A stretch of DNA of 24,215 bases from Magnetococcales bacterium (GTDB taxonomy: Bacteria > Pseudomonadota > Magnetococcia > Magnetococcales > JADFWU01). The DNA lies in NCBI GenBank assembly GCA_015234045.1, contig JADFWU010000046.1:1-24215 (forward strand), written 5' to 3'. Below, piece by piece: positions 1-7,046 of the stretch. The translations under genes and the position numbers were made by a program. Positions within the stretch are counted from its first letter, which is position 1. Every line of letters starts with the position of its first letter. The notes under the pieces were generated by a model. That model did not search any database, had not been told where the DNA came from, and saw nothing but the letters and a program-made list of their open reading frames with translations.

Positions 1-432
1 GGGAATAATGCCATGATCAGTACGATCTTCGAGCGTGATGCGCGGTTCATGCAGCCAATCAGTAAAATCAAGACGCTGAATTAATGACATGAAAAGCGGG
101 GCGTTGATTATGACCACGTGGAGTTTACGGATTGTCTCACGTGTGATCAGAACCCGTATCAGATCACCGATACCAACGCCATAAACCCAGGCTTCCGAAT
201 GGTCCTCTGGGATGGCTTGTGCTTGAATATGCGCTTCCTGACGACGATTAAAGCCGCTGGAGAGTCGCATACCATCCACTGAAATGGTTGTTTGTGGCGT
301 GTTTTCCAAATGAATCTGATGGGTCCATTCTGGTGGTGTTGACAGTCGTTTCCAAAGATCAGGCCAGCGCTGTTGAATGATGGCGCTGTTGGCGTGTAAA
401 TGGGATGCATTGGAATAATCAGAAATGGTCAT
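1..432 (-). CDS. Partial Maf/DUF115-like protein, N-terminal 144 codons
   Basis: I read this frame directly. It opens with ATG at 432 (MTISDYSNASHLHANSAI) and stays open to the window edge, so only the N-terminal 144 residues are visible. Around residues 85-110 the segment AWVYGVGIGDLIRVLI is followed by VVIINAPLF and DFTDWLHEPRITLED. This order (a small glycine-rich turn, a hydrophobic strand, then an acidic 'D-x-x-D-W-L' segment) resembles the N-terminal part of DUF115/Maf motility accessory factors, which are linked to glycosylation of flagellin with nonulosonic acids. The family call is from pattern memory only. A weak Shine-Dalgarno (AGGAC) lies about 8 nt before the ATG. The gene is divergent from tpiA. 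An alternative is another glycan-related protein with a similar fold. Confidence 0.5.
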   Translation of the reverse strand, partial: MTISDYSNASHLHANSAIIQQRWPDLWKRLSTPPEWTHQIHLENTPQTTISVDGMRLSSGFNRRQEAHIQAQAIPEDHSEAWVYGVGIGDLIRVLITRETIRKLHVVIINAPLFMSLIQRLDFTDWLHEPRITLEDRTDHGIIP

Positions 433-498
433 AAATCAGGTCCTGCGGCCTGGATTTTCGTTTAATGTGAGGATGTGATATATATTGACTGCTATCGA

Positions 499-515
499 AG
501 CAGGCTGTGTGCCAA
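499..515 (-). promoter_or_regulatory. Candidate sigma-54 promoter for the Maf-like gene
   Basis: Read on the minus strand the site is TTGGCACACAGCCTGCT. It has the GG and GC dinucleotides exactly ten bases apart, as in the -24/-12 consensus TTGGCAC-N5-TTGCW, but the -12 box has CTGC rather than TTGC. It lies about 65 bp before the ATG at 432. Sigma-54 control is common for flagellar genes, which would suit a Maf-like product. This is inference from a short match. Confidence 0.4.
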
Positions 516-607
516 TTTGAAGGGGTGTACTCTGTTTTTTTCCGTCTGACACGGTGTTGTTGATCGGAAAGTGGCATATGTTTCAGGATTGAATTTGGTT
601 TCTAGTG

Positions 608-636
608 TTGACGGTTATAAAACCGTCACCTATATT
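608..636 (+). promoter_or_regulatory. Probable sigma-70 promoter for tpiA-secG with an embedded dyad
   Basis: TTGACG at 608-613 and TATATT at 631-636 are separated by exactly 17 bp, which is a good match to a housekeeping promoter. A perfect 8-bp inverted repeat (TGACGGTT at 609-616, AACCGTCA at 621-628) covers the -35 box and most of the spacer, so it could be a repressor operator. The predicted start of transcription is about 95 bp before the tpiA ATG. Confidence 0.6.
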
Positions 637-739
637 GCCATGTTGGAAAAAGGTAATTGTAGAGTGATGGGGCCTGCTTGGGTTCCAATCTGTACTCCGT
701 TGAACCAATAGCCCTTTAGTGTGGGCAGGTGAGGGACTC

Positions 740-1522
740 ATGCAGCGCCGTCCGCTGATTGTCGGAAACTGGAAGATGAACGGACTGATTGAGATCGCAC
801 AGGATCTCGCAGACGGTATTTGCGCTGGCTTGGCCGAGCGTGAAGGGCGTTTGCACTGTGAGGTTGTTGTTTGTCCTTCTTTTACCGCGCTGAATAGTGT
901 TAATCGTCGGTTGGGACGCTCCAGTCTGAAAATGGGTGCGCAGACCATGTCTCATCATGAGCCGGGTGCTCATACGGGCGAGATCTGCGGATTCATGTTG
1001 CGCAATGTAGGATGTCGGTTTGTTATTCTAGGGCATTCAGAGCGGCGTGAAGATCAGGGCGAGACGGATGATTTGGTAGCAAAGAAAGTGGTTGCCGCTT
1101 TTCGTGATGGTTTGACACCGATTCTCTGTGTTGGTGAAAAATTGGATCAGCGCAAAGCGGGTAGTGCACTTTCTGTTGTGGAAGCACAGCTGATGGCGGC
1201 ACTGCCACATCTGCCTGAAAGTCCAAATAAGCGCGGACAGTTGGTTGTCGCGTATGAACCGGTTTGGGCAATCGGTACGGGTGAAACAGCTACTACGGAA
1301 CAGATTCAAGAGATTCACGGTGCATTGCGCCAAGTATTGGTTCGTGAGCTTGGTGAAATCGCTGCCAATCGGGTTCGAATCCTTTATGGTGGCTCAATGA
1401 AACCTTCGAATGCTTCTGAAATTTTAGCGATGCCCGATGTTGATGGTGGATTGATTGGCGGTGCAGCTTTGACAGCCAGTGATTTTCTCGCCATTATCGA
1501 CGCGGCGTTACATCAAGAGTAA
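740..1522 (+). CDS. tpiA: Triosephosphate isomerase
   Basis: This cytoplasmic glycolytic and gluconeogenic enzyme interconverts dihydroxyacetone phosphate and glyceraldehyde 3-phosphate. The 260-aa product has all the family signatures: VGNWKMNG at the N-terminus (Asn10 and Lys12), GHSERR with the electrophilic His99, the catalytic-loop segment AYEPVWAIGTG with the base Glu173, and YGGS with GGLIGGA near the C-terminus for phosphate binding. Length matches the usual 250-260 residues. I chose ATG 740 over the upstream in-frame GTG at 719 because AGGTGAGGG lies just before it and because NWKMNG then sits at the normal distance from the start. secG follows after 33 bp in the same direction, a common arrangement, and both probably share the promoter at 608-636. 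Confidence 0.97.
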   Translation: MQRRPLIVGNWKMNGLIEIAQDLADGICAGLAEREGRLHCEVVVCPSFTALNSVNRRLGRSSLKMGAQTMSHHEPGAHTGEICGFMLRNVGCRFVILGHSERREDQGETDDLVAKKVVAAFRDGLTPILCVGEKLDQRKAGSALSVVEAQLMAALPHLPESPNKRGQLVVAYEPVWAIGTGETATTEQIQEIHGALRQVLVRELGEIAANRVRILYGGSMKPSNASEILAMPDVDGGLIGGAALTASDFLAIIDAALHQE

Positions 1523-1555
1523 ATTTTTCTAACCTATCCTGGAGTTTGCTTTCCA

Positions 1556-1999
1556 ATGACACTGATTGCCACCGTCCTTCATGTTCTGGTCTGTGTGGCC
1601 CTGATTTCCGTGGTCTTGCTGCAACGTGGCAGTGGTGCGGATATGGGTGCAGCCTTTGGCGGTAGTTCACAAAGCGTTTTTGGCGCACAAGGTTCTGGCA
1701 GCTTTCTTGGTAAATTAACAGCCGGACTGGCGACAGTTTTTATGCTCACCAGTTTGACGTTGGCATTCTTTACCAATCAAAACAGCGCTGGCACTTCTGT
1801 CATGGATGCGCCTGTTGAGCAGACTGTGCAGGAACAACCCGCTGCGCCTGTTCCTGCGACAGAATCGACTGTGCAACCGATCAGTCCTATTCCTAGTCCT
1901 GAAGTAAATGCAGTGCCAGAAGTGCCCGTCGCTTCTGACAGTGGTCCTGCTGAAGTACCTGTGCCAGCCGACCAACCTATGAGCCCAATTCCTCAGTAG
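1556..1999 (+). CDS. secG: SecG, preprotein translocase subunit
   Basis: SecG is the small non-essential subunit of the SecYEG inner-membrane channel that supports SecA-driven protein export. The 147-aa product has two membrane segments (about residues 2-22 and 53-72) joined by the conserved cytoplasmic loop containing LLQRGSGADMGAAFGG and the SVFGAQGSGSFL motif, which is diagnostic. After residue 75 comes a long low-complexity tail rich in Pro, Val, Glu and Ala, with two near repeats of the type 'PISPIPSPE' and 'PMSPIPQ'. The protein is longer than the roughly 110 residues of the E. coli form because of this tail. A GGAG Shine-Dalgarno lies 11 nt before the ATG. The gene ends the tpiA-secG unit and is followed by a terminator. 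Confidence 0.95.
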   Translation: MTLIATVLHVLVCVALISVVLLQRGSGADMGAAFGGSSQSVFGAQGSGSFLGKLTAGLATVFMLTSLTLAFFTNQNSAGTSVMDAPVEQTVQEQPAAPVPATESTVQPISPIPSPEVNAVPEVPVASDSGPAEVPVPADQPMSPIPQ

Positions 2000-2105
2000 T
2001 AATACGGGGATATTGAAGGTGTAGGCACTTTCGGTGCTTTTCACCATAACTGAATGTTTTGTCACTGGTTTTCTGTTCAGTAGGCTTTGAGCGGTGAGCG
2101 TTATT

Positions 2106-2141
2106 AAAAGCATCATCCAATTATTGGGTGATGCTTTTTTT
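2106..2141 (+). terminator. Rho-independent terminator after secG
   Basis: AAAAGCATCATCC at 2106-2118 pairs with GGGTGATGCTTTT at 2126-2138, with one G-U pair and a 7-nt AATTATT loop, and the right arm runs into seven T residues. It lies about 105 bp after the secG stop. A smaller GCAC/GTGC hairpin near 2030 precedes it but has little stem. Confidence 0.88.
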
Positions 2142-2345
2142 ATGTATATCCTTGATCACTGTTTATCATTATTAGTCACTAAAATGAATTGAAAAGACCA
2201 TCATGAATTAATTATAATTATACCAATAACTGGTTGATTGTGTGTTGGAATAATGTTGAATGTCAAATATCTATGGTGTAGAATATGTGAAATGATTGTT
2301 AAAAAATAACGGTTTATTACTGTAAAATATGTATGTGAAAAGTCT
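2142..2345. other. AT-rich intergenic region with no recognised gene
   Basis: This stretch between the secG terminator and the leader of the GGDEF-EAL gene is clearly richer in A+T than its neighbours. I found no tRNA (in some gammaproteobacteria tRNA genes follow secG), no long ORF and no convincing sigma-70 promoter with correct spacing. It must contain or follow the promoter of the downstream gene. Confidence 0.5.
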
Positions 2346-2397
2346 CTTCCCAGTTTGTCTGGGAGGTTAAATGAATCCATCGTCGGGGGGGATTCAT
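2346..2397 (+). promoter_or_regulatory. Two tandem leader hairpins before the GGDEF-EAL gene
   Basis: Hairpin 1 pairs CTTCCCAG (2346-2353) with CTGGGAGG (2359-2366) over a 5-nt loop, with one G-U pair. It would occlude the GGGAGG ribosome-binding site of the small upstream ORF. Hairpin 2 pairs ATGAATCC (2371-2378) with GGATTCAT (2390-2397) and includes that ORF's start codon. It does not match the cyclic-di-GMP riboswitch (GEMM) consensus as far as I can see. Confidence 0.45.
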
Positions 2398-2421
2398 GCT
2401 GTTTACGTCAGTATGGAGTGA
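2371..2421 (+). CDS. Possible 16-codon leader peptide upstream of the GGDEF-EAL gene
   Basis: The frame MNPSSGGIHAVYVSME starts at an ATG 4 nt after a strong GGGAGG and stops at TGA 2419-2421, only 5 nt before the main ATG at 2427. The main gene's GGAG lies inside its last two codons. This layout would allow translational coupling. It may equally be chance, because the peptide is short and has no run of one amino acid typical of attenuators. Confidence 0.3.
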   Translation: MNPSSGGIHAVYVSME

Positions 2422-2426
2422 CTGTG

Positions 2427-4580
2427 ATGGTTGCTGCACCTCATCCCTTCAAGGATAACGGCTCGACTTTTACCGAGTCCCTTTCTGATGCTTTGGTTGT
2501 GCTCCGTAAAAGCCAACATATTGCCCGCGTGGGTAGTTGGTTATGGAATCCTGCAACCCAGCAACTCACCTGGTCGGACGAGATGTACCATATTCTCGCT
2601 TGGACGCACCACGACTTAACACCTGATATGGCACGGCTGGTTTCATGTTTCCAAACTGAAGATCAGGCTAAAATGGCTTGGCTCACTGATCTCAATAATT
2701 TGGAAAATCGTACAGTAGAAGGGCATATTGCGCTTCCTGATGGTAGACAGCGGATTGTTCGGGTTTATGTCGAATGCCACTTTGACCCAAAACAGGGGGT
2801 CACTAAACAGATTGGTCTGTTACAGGATGTGACGGATAAAATCGAAGCCCGACAACAGATGGCCATCGTTACCAAGGTGTTTGGTAATGCCCTTGGAGAA
2901 GTAGAACAAAGATTAAAAATTACCGCACAAGTGTTTGAAAATGCAATTGAAGGTGTGATGATAACCGATGCAAAGGGTGTGATTCAATCCGTTAACCCTG
3001 CGTTTAGTGCCATAACGGGTTATACCGCTGAGGAAGCGTTGGGTGAGAATGCGCGTTTTATGCACTCAGACCGACATGATGAAGCTTTTTTCTCTAATTT
3101 AATCAATAGTCTGAAACAAAAAGGTCAATGGGAAGGCGAAATTTGGAACCGGAAAAAGAGTGGGGAAGCCTATCCTGAACAGTGTAGTATTACTGCGTTG
3201 ACCGATGAAACGGGGCTGATTACCCATTACATTACCGTATCCAACGATCTTACTGATATTAAACGCAGTGAAGAGGCGTTGCACTATCAGACCTATCACG
3301 ATGCCTTAACGGGATTGCCCAACCGAACGCTGTTCATGGATCGTTTGGAACAACTTCTCAGCCATGCGGGCCGAACAGGCGAACGGGTTGCGGTATTAAC
3401 GTTGGATCTGGACCGTTTCAAATCAATCAATGATAGCCTTGGACCACCTCAAGGGGATTTCTTCCTACAGGAAACGGCCAGGCGGTTGCAGGGCATGCTC
3501 AGAAGTGGAGATACTGTCTGTCGGCTCAGTGGTGATGAATTTTCTTTCATTATCAGAGAAGTGAAAAGCATTAAGAATATTATAGGTGTGTTGAAGAAGG
3601 TTAATGAACTGATTGAGAATCCATTTATGATTCATGATCAACCCTATTTCTTGACCGCCAGTACTGGTGTGACGCTTTTTCCTGAAGATGGTGAAGACCC
3701 CGATTCGCTTCTAAAAAATGCAGGACTGGCCATGAATCGCGCCAAAGAGGCCGGACGGGCAAACTATCAGTTCTATACTGCTACAATGGGAGAGCAGGCC
3801 AGTTCACGTCTTAAGCTGGAAAGTAGTCTGCGTAAAGCACTGGACCATGGAGAGTTTGAGCTTTTTTATCAGCCAAAAGTGAACGTGGACAGAGACGAAA
3901 TGTTGAGCATGGAGGCGTTAGTCCGCTGGAATCGTTCTGATGGTACTGTTACCGGGCCATTGGCATTCATATCATTGGCAGAAGAGACCGGTTTGATTGT
4001 TCCTTTGGGGCGCTGGATTCTGGAAACCGCATGCCGTCAAACCCGGATCTGGATGCAGCGCTATGACATTCAACTTAAAGTTGCTGTAAACCTGTCAACG
4101 CGTCAGTTTCGTGATGAGAATTTGGTTGATATGGTTAAAGAAACACTGAATATAACCGGGCTTGACGCACAGCATTTAGAGCTGGAAATTACTGAAAGCA
4201 TGGTTGCCTGTGATGTCGAGAAAGCCATTGAAACATTAGAGCAACTGCGCGGCCTGGGTATCAGTATTGCCATGGATGATTTTGGTACGGGTTACTCATC
4301 TTTGAGCTATTTGAAGCGCTTTCCAATACAGACGTTAAAAATTGATCAATCCTTTGTGCGGGGGCTGGCTGACGATCCCAATGATGCAGCAATTATTTCC
4401 ACAATTATTTCAATGGCGCGAGCTATGAATCTTGATGTCGTGGCCGAAGGTGTTGAGTGTGTGGAGCAGTTGGAGATTCTTAAACAGCAGGGATGCAAGC
4501 AGGTACAGGGTTATTTTTTTAGTAAACCGCTTCCATCAGCGGATTTTATTGCCATGTTGGAGTCTTATCACCAAGGGTAG
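2427..4580 (+). CDS. PAS-PAS-GGDEF-EAL cyclic-di-GMP turnover protein
   Basis: The 717-aa product has no membrane segment and should be cytoplasmic. Domains in order: a PAS-like fold (about 25-140), a short helical linker, a second canonical PAS (about 175-290, with GVMITDAKGVIQSVNPAF and a GY-T-xEE-A-LG motif), GGDEF (about 300-460) and EAL (about 475-715). The GGDEF signature is SGDEF (Ser368) with an RSGD inhibitory I-site five residues before it, and the usual NDSLGH stretch reads NDSLGP. The EAL domain looks active: MEALVRW (Glu496), AVNLSTRQF, LEITES, DDFGTG (Asp617, Asp618), KIDQSF and VAEGVE are present. Start 2427 is chosen for GGAG 8 nt upstream; an in-frame TTG at 2355 would add residues through the leader hairpins. 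It probably degrades c-di-GMP, with possible synthesis or GTP sensing by the GGDEF part. Confidence 0.92.
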   Translation: MVAAPHPFKDNGSTFTESLSDALVVLRKSQHIARVGSWLWNPATQQLTWSDEMYHILAWTHHDLTPDMARLVSCFQTEDQAKMAWLTDLNNLENRTVEGHIALPDGRQRIVRVYVECHFDPKQGVTKQIGLLQDVTDKIEARQQMAIVTKVFGNALGEVEQRLKITAQVFENAIEGVMITDAKGVIQSVNPAFSAITGYTAEEALGENARFMHSDRHDEAFFSNLINSLKQKGQWEGEIWNRKKSGEAYPEQCSITALTDETGLITHYITVSNDLTDIKRSEEALHYQTYHDALTGLPNRTLFMDRLEQLLSHAGRTGERVAVLTLDLDRFKSINDSLGPPQGDFFLQETARRLQGMLRSGDTVCRLSGDEFSFIIREVKSIKNIIGVLKKVNELIENPFMIHDQPYFLTASTGVTLFPEDGEDPDSLLKNAGLAMNRAKEAGRANYQFYTATMGEQASSRLKLESSLRKALDHGEFELFYQPKVNVDRDEMLSMEALVRWNRSDGTVTGPLAFISLAEETGLIVPLGRWILETACRQTRIWMQRYDIQLKVAVNLSTRQFRDENLVDMVKETLNITGLDAQHLELEITESMVACDVEKAIETLEQLRGLGISIAMDDFGTGYSSLSYLKRFPIQTLKIDQSFVRGLADDPNDAAIISTIISMARAMNLDVVAEGVECVEQLEILKQQGCKQVQGYFFSKPLPSADFIAMLESYHQG

Positions 4581-4600
4581 AGTGATCTGGTAGTGCTGAT

Positions 4601-4927
4601 CTAATCCTGCTCAATATCCATTTGAATGGCTGCCAATATGGATGATTCGGCATCTGCAAGGGCTTGTATGGCTTTTTCTCCGACCTTTGGGTCCCAATTT
4701 ACGGCCATATCTGCCAATGGTTTGATGGTTTCAACCAATGATTCCATGGCAGTGAGTAGGCCGGGTGCGGCAAAAACAAATCGCGCCATCTTCTCATTAC
4801 TACAATATGCAATATTCTGCTTATTGGAATCTTCCACAACAAATAAATCCATAGCGCTGTCGAGCTTGTAAATACGCTCCGGCCAAGCACCAACAACGTC
4901 AGAAATCTGTGTGGAACTTTCACTCAT
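4601..4927 (-). CDS. Small protein of unknown function with a phage-type helical motif
   Basis: I do not recognise this 108-aa acidic protein (MSESSTQISDVVGAWPERIY...). It has no signal peptide or membrane segment. The middle reads MARFVFAAPGLLTAMESLVE and the end ADAESSILAAI, which recalls the 'A-x-L-I-A-A-A-P-x-L-L-x-A-L' helix seen in many short phage and prophage hypothetical proteins. I chose ATG 4927 rather than the upstream in-frame ATG at 5020, because AGGGGG lies 9 nt before it and because the upstream extension would read through a terminator hairpin. It converges with the GGDEF-EAL gene, leaving 20 bp between the stops. Its leader lies directly behind the terminator at 4943-4989, so its transcription may depend on readthrough. 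Confidence 0.65.
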   Translation of the reverse strand: MSESSTQISDVVGAWPERIYKLDSAMDLFVVEDSNKQNIAYCSNEKMARFVFAAPGLLTAMESLVETIKPLADMAVNWDPKVGEKAIQALADAESSILAAIQMDIEQD

Positions 4928-4942
4928 TTGAACTTGCCCCCT

Positions 4943-4989
4943 AAAAAAAAAGATGCTCAAAGCTGACATTCCAAGCAGCTTTGAGCATC
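4943..4989 (-). terminator. Strong rho-independent terminator of the cheR operon
   Basis: On the minus strand GATGCTCAAAGCT pairs perfectly (13 bp) with AGCTTTGAGCATC around a 12-nt loop, and nine T residues follow. It lies about 190 bp after the stop of the NarL-type regulator and only 15 nt before the start of the 108-aa gene, immediately before that gene's ribosome-binding site. Confidence 0.85.
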
Positions 4990-5125
4990 CAAGATGGGTA
5001 GATGGAGCAGGTATCTCCATCAGTGAATAGGATAGAGGGAATGAAAAGAAATAAAAATCGCTGAAACTGTATAAAATGTGTCGAATAAGAAAGAAAGATG
5101 TGTCGTTGAAATTGTGACAGATTAT

Positions 5126-5159
5126 AAAAAAAACGCAGTCGTTCCATGCGGGCGCATGG
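5126..5159 (-). terminator. Possible first terminator after the NarL-type regulator
   Basis: CCATGCG (5144-5150) and CGCATGG (5153-5159) form a perfect 7-bp dyad 23 nt after the regulator's stop. On the minus strand eight T residues follow, but ten bases separate them from the stem, so this is not a classic terminator. A shorter CGCA/TGCG pairing next to the T-run is an alternative. Confidence 0.3.
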
Positions 5160-5182
5160 CTTGGTGAATAAGAGAGATATTA

Positions 5183-5815
5183 TTAATGTACTAGATCGTT
5201 TTTTAAAGCATAGTTTGTTAATTCTGCACTGTTTTTCATATCCATTTTTTCTAAAATACGTTTTCTGTACGTGCTGGCAGTGGAGATGCTGATTGATAAC
5301 TCTTTGGCGATTGCACTGATTGTCAAACCAGATGCAATTTTGCAAAGCACGGTAAATTCTCTATGAGAGAGCCGTGTATGTCGAGGTTGTTCCAGGTTGC
5401 TATCCAAGGCATCAAAAATTCGGTCTGCAAGATCAGGCGTGATATGACGTCCACCAGTAGCTACTTTGCGTATGGCTTTGATAAGAATTTCAAGATCACA
5501 ATCTTTGGTGAGATAGCCCTTGGCACCTGCTTTGATAAAGCGCATGGCCAACAGTTCATCATGATGCATGGTGAGCATCAAAAACGGGGCTGATAATTTC
5601 ATTCTGCGGGCATGTGTCAGGATTTCCAAAGGACTTTTCCCTGGCATGGATACATCCATGAGCACCAGATCCCATGATTTTTTATTGATAGCTTTGAGTG
5701 CTTCATCACCGTTTTTTGCTTCTCCAGCGATTGCCATATCTGGCAGATCGTTGAGAATTTTCTTCAGCCCCTCCCTGAAAATGTTGTGATCATCCACCAG
5801 TAGGATATCAATCAT
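5183..5815 (-). CDS. NarL/FixJ-family response regulator
   Basis: The 210-aa protein is a two-domain transcription factor. The receiver (1-120) has the acidic pair Asp8-Asp9, phosphoacceptor Asp54 in LVLMDVSMPG, and Lys104 in GYLTKD, so it should be phosphorylated. A LuxR-type helix-turn-helix follows (about 145-205: LSHREFTVLCKIASGLTISA, then IAKELSISISTASTYRKRI), which binds DNA. It starts 4 bp after the stop of the receiver-HisKA_3 kinase gene, so the two are almost certainly a cognate pair: HisKA_3 kinases usually signal to NarL-type regulators. It is the only clear DNA-binding output regulator among the signalling genes in this window. Confidence 0.93.
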   Translation of the reverse strand: MIDILLVDDHNIFREGLKKILNDLPDMAIAGEAKNGDEALKAINKKSWDLVLMDVSMPGKSPLEILTHARRMKLSAPFLMLTMHHDELLAMRFIKAGAKGYLTKDCDLEILIKAIRKVATGGRHITPDLADRIFDALDSNLEQPRHTRLSHREFTVLCKIASGLTISAIAKELSISISTASTYRKRILEKMDMKNSAELTNYALKNDLVH

Positions 5816-5819
5816 GGCG

Positions 5820-7028
5820 TTATTCCTTGTTTGAGGTTGGAATGCGTACCGTTATTTTTGTGCCTTTCCCTGGTGTGGTGGTCAGTTTCATTGTGCCTTG
5901 GTTTTGTCGAGCGCGTTCTGCCATGCCTCTCAATCCAAGCGATCTGTTGGGATTGAGGGATAACGCCTCGGGTGTGCCTTTGCCATTATCGGAAATAGAG
6001 AGCTGTATCCAATCCTTATCCATAATGAGACGAATTTCAACCTGTGTTGCTTCTGCATGGCGTGAGATATTGGTCAAAGATTCCTGACAGATACGAAATA
6101 GCGCCAGTTTTTGCTGTTCTTCAATATCCATATCGACTGAATCTGGATGGATTCGGCAAGAATAACCTGCACTCTTTTCAAACTCTTTAGCCTGCCATTC
6201 CAGAGCAGTCAGTAAGCCAAATTGGTCTAACACTGGTGGTCTGAGTAGAAGTGTGATCTGGCGTACTTTACGAATGGTTGCATTCACTTGATCAAGTAGA
6301 TCACCAAGCTGATTTTGATAGCTCGTTTGTTCCTGACAAGGTTTACTCTTAAACCATTGTATACCCATTTTCAGATTAGCGAGATTATTTCCCAATTCAT
6401 CATGAATTTCCTGAGCGATCCATTGCCGCTCTTTTTCTCGTGCCAGATTCAGATGTCCAGCCAAGTCGCGCAGTTCATCTTGAGCCTGTTCAAGTTCAGC
6501 GGTCCGTTCCCGAACCATGTTGCTGAGATTGTCTCTATGGTGTTTTAACTCTTTTTCGACTTTTTTTCGCTCAATAATCTCATTTTCGACCTGTAAACGG
6601 CGTTTTTCCAGAAGTTTCATATCCTGTTTCTGGTCGCGTCTCAGGTTAAATAGCTCCATGAATACCGTTACCTTGGAGCGTAGAATCTGATCATTGATCG
6701 GCTTGTGCAGGAAATCCACCGCGCCCACATCGTAGCCATGCAGCTCATGGAGTTCATCAGAGTGGGCGGCAGTAATAAAAATAATGGGAACAGTGCGGGT
6801 ACGATCCAAGCCGCGCAGCAGTGAGGCGACTTCAAAACCGTTCATGTGTGGCATGCGGACATCCAGAAGAATCAAGGCAAGATCATGTAGGATACAGATT
6901 TGAAGTGCTTCGTTACCGCTCAACGCTTCAATTATTTCAATGTCCATATCTTTGAGCAGGGTCTGAACAGCTACGATATTGGCGGGTTTATCATCCACCA
7001 CCAGAATTTTTGCCCGTGCTTCAGTCAT
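5820..7028 (-). CDS. Receiver-HisKA_3 histidine kinase (soluble)
   Basis: The 402-aa protein has no membrane segment. An N-terminal receiver (about 6-120) shows Asp12-Asp13, phosphoacceptor Asp56 (LILLDVRMPHMNG) and FLHKPI. A charged coiled coil (about 125-195, 'ERKKVEKELKHHRDNLSNMV') leads to a HisKA_3 dimerisation and phosphoacceptor domain with His209 in AQEIHDELGNNLANLK. A HATPase_c domain follows with ESLTNISRHA (N box) and SDNGKG and GLRGMAERA. The receiver placed before the kinase core suggests that the protein is itself switched by another kinase, then phosphorylates the NarL-type regulator encoded 4 bp downstream. cheR lies 18 bp upstream, so all three form one operon. Confidence 0.93.
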   Translation of the reverse strand: MTEARAKILVVDDKPANIVAVQTLLKDMDIEIIEALSGNEALQICILHDLALILLDVRMPHMNGFEVASLLRGLDRTRTVPIIFITAAHSDELHELHGYDVGAVDFLHKPINDQILRSKVTVFMELFNLRRDQKQDMKLLEKRRLQVENEIIERKKVEKELKHHRDNLSNMVRERTAELEQAQDELRDLAGHLNLAREKERQWIAQEIHDELGNNLANLKMGIQWFKSKPCQEQTSYQNQLGDLLDQVNATIRKVRQITLLLRPPVLDQFGLLTALEWQAKEFEKSAGYSCRIHPDSVDMDIEEQQKLALFRICQESLTNISRHAEATQVEIRLIMDKDWIQLSISDNGKGTPEALSLNPNRSLGLRGMAERARQNQGTMKLTTTPGKGTKITVRIPTSNKE

Positions 7029-7046
7029 GGCGTTTGCCTATGGATA

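Noticed and set aside
661-720. tRNA-like fragment (GGGTTCCAATC and nearby CCA)
   Set aside because: No matching acceptor, D or anticodon arm could be found on either strand.
719-739. GTG start for tpiA at 719
   Set aside because: The Shine-Dalgarno lies downstream of it, and the family N-terminus fits ATG 740.
2355-2426. Longer N-terminus for the GGDEF-EAL protein starting at TTG 2355
   Set aside because: It would translate through two hairpins, has no Shine-Dalgarno, and adds an unlikely sequence. ATG 2427 has GGAG at good spacing.
2142-2426. Cyclic-di-GMP riboswitch before the GGDEF-EAL gene
   Set aside because: The conserved GEMM core and tetraloop/receptor elements are not visible; the two hairpins are of a different form.
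4928-5020. N-terminal extension of the 108-aa protein to an ATG at 5020
   Set aside because: The extra residues are encoded by the terminator hairpin and its T-run, and give an implausible Phe-rich stretch.
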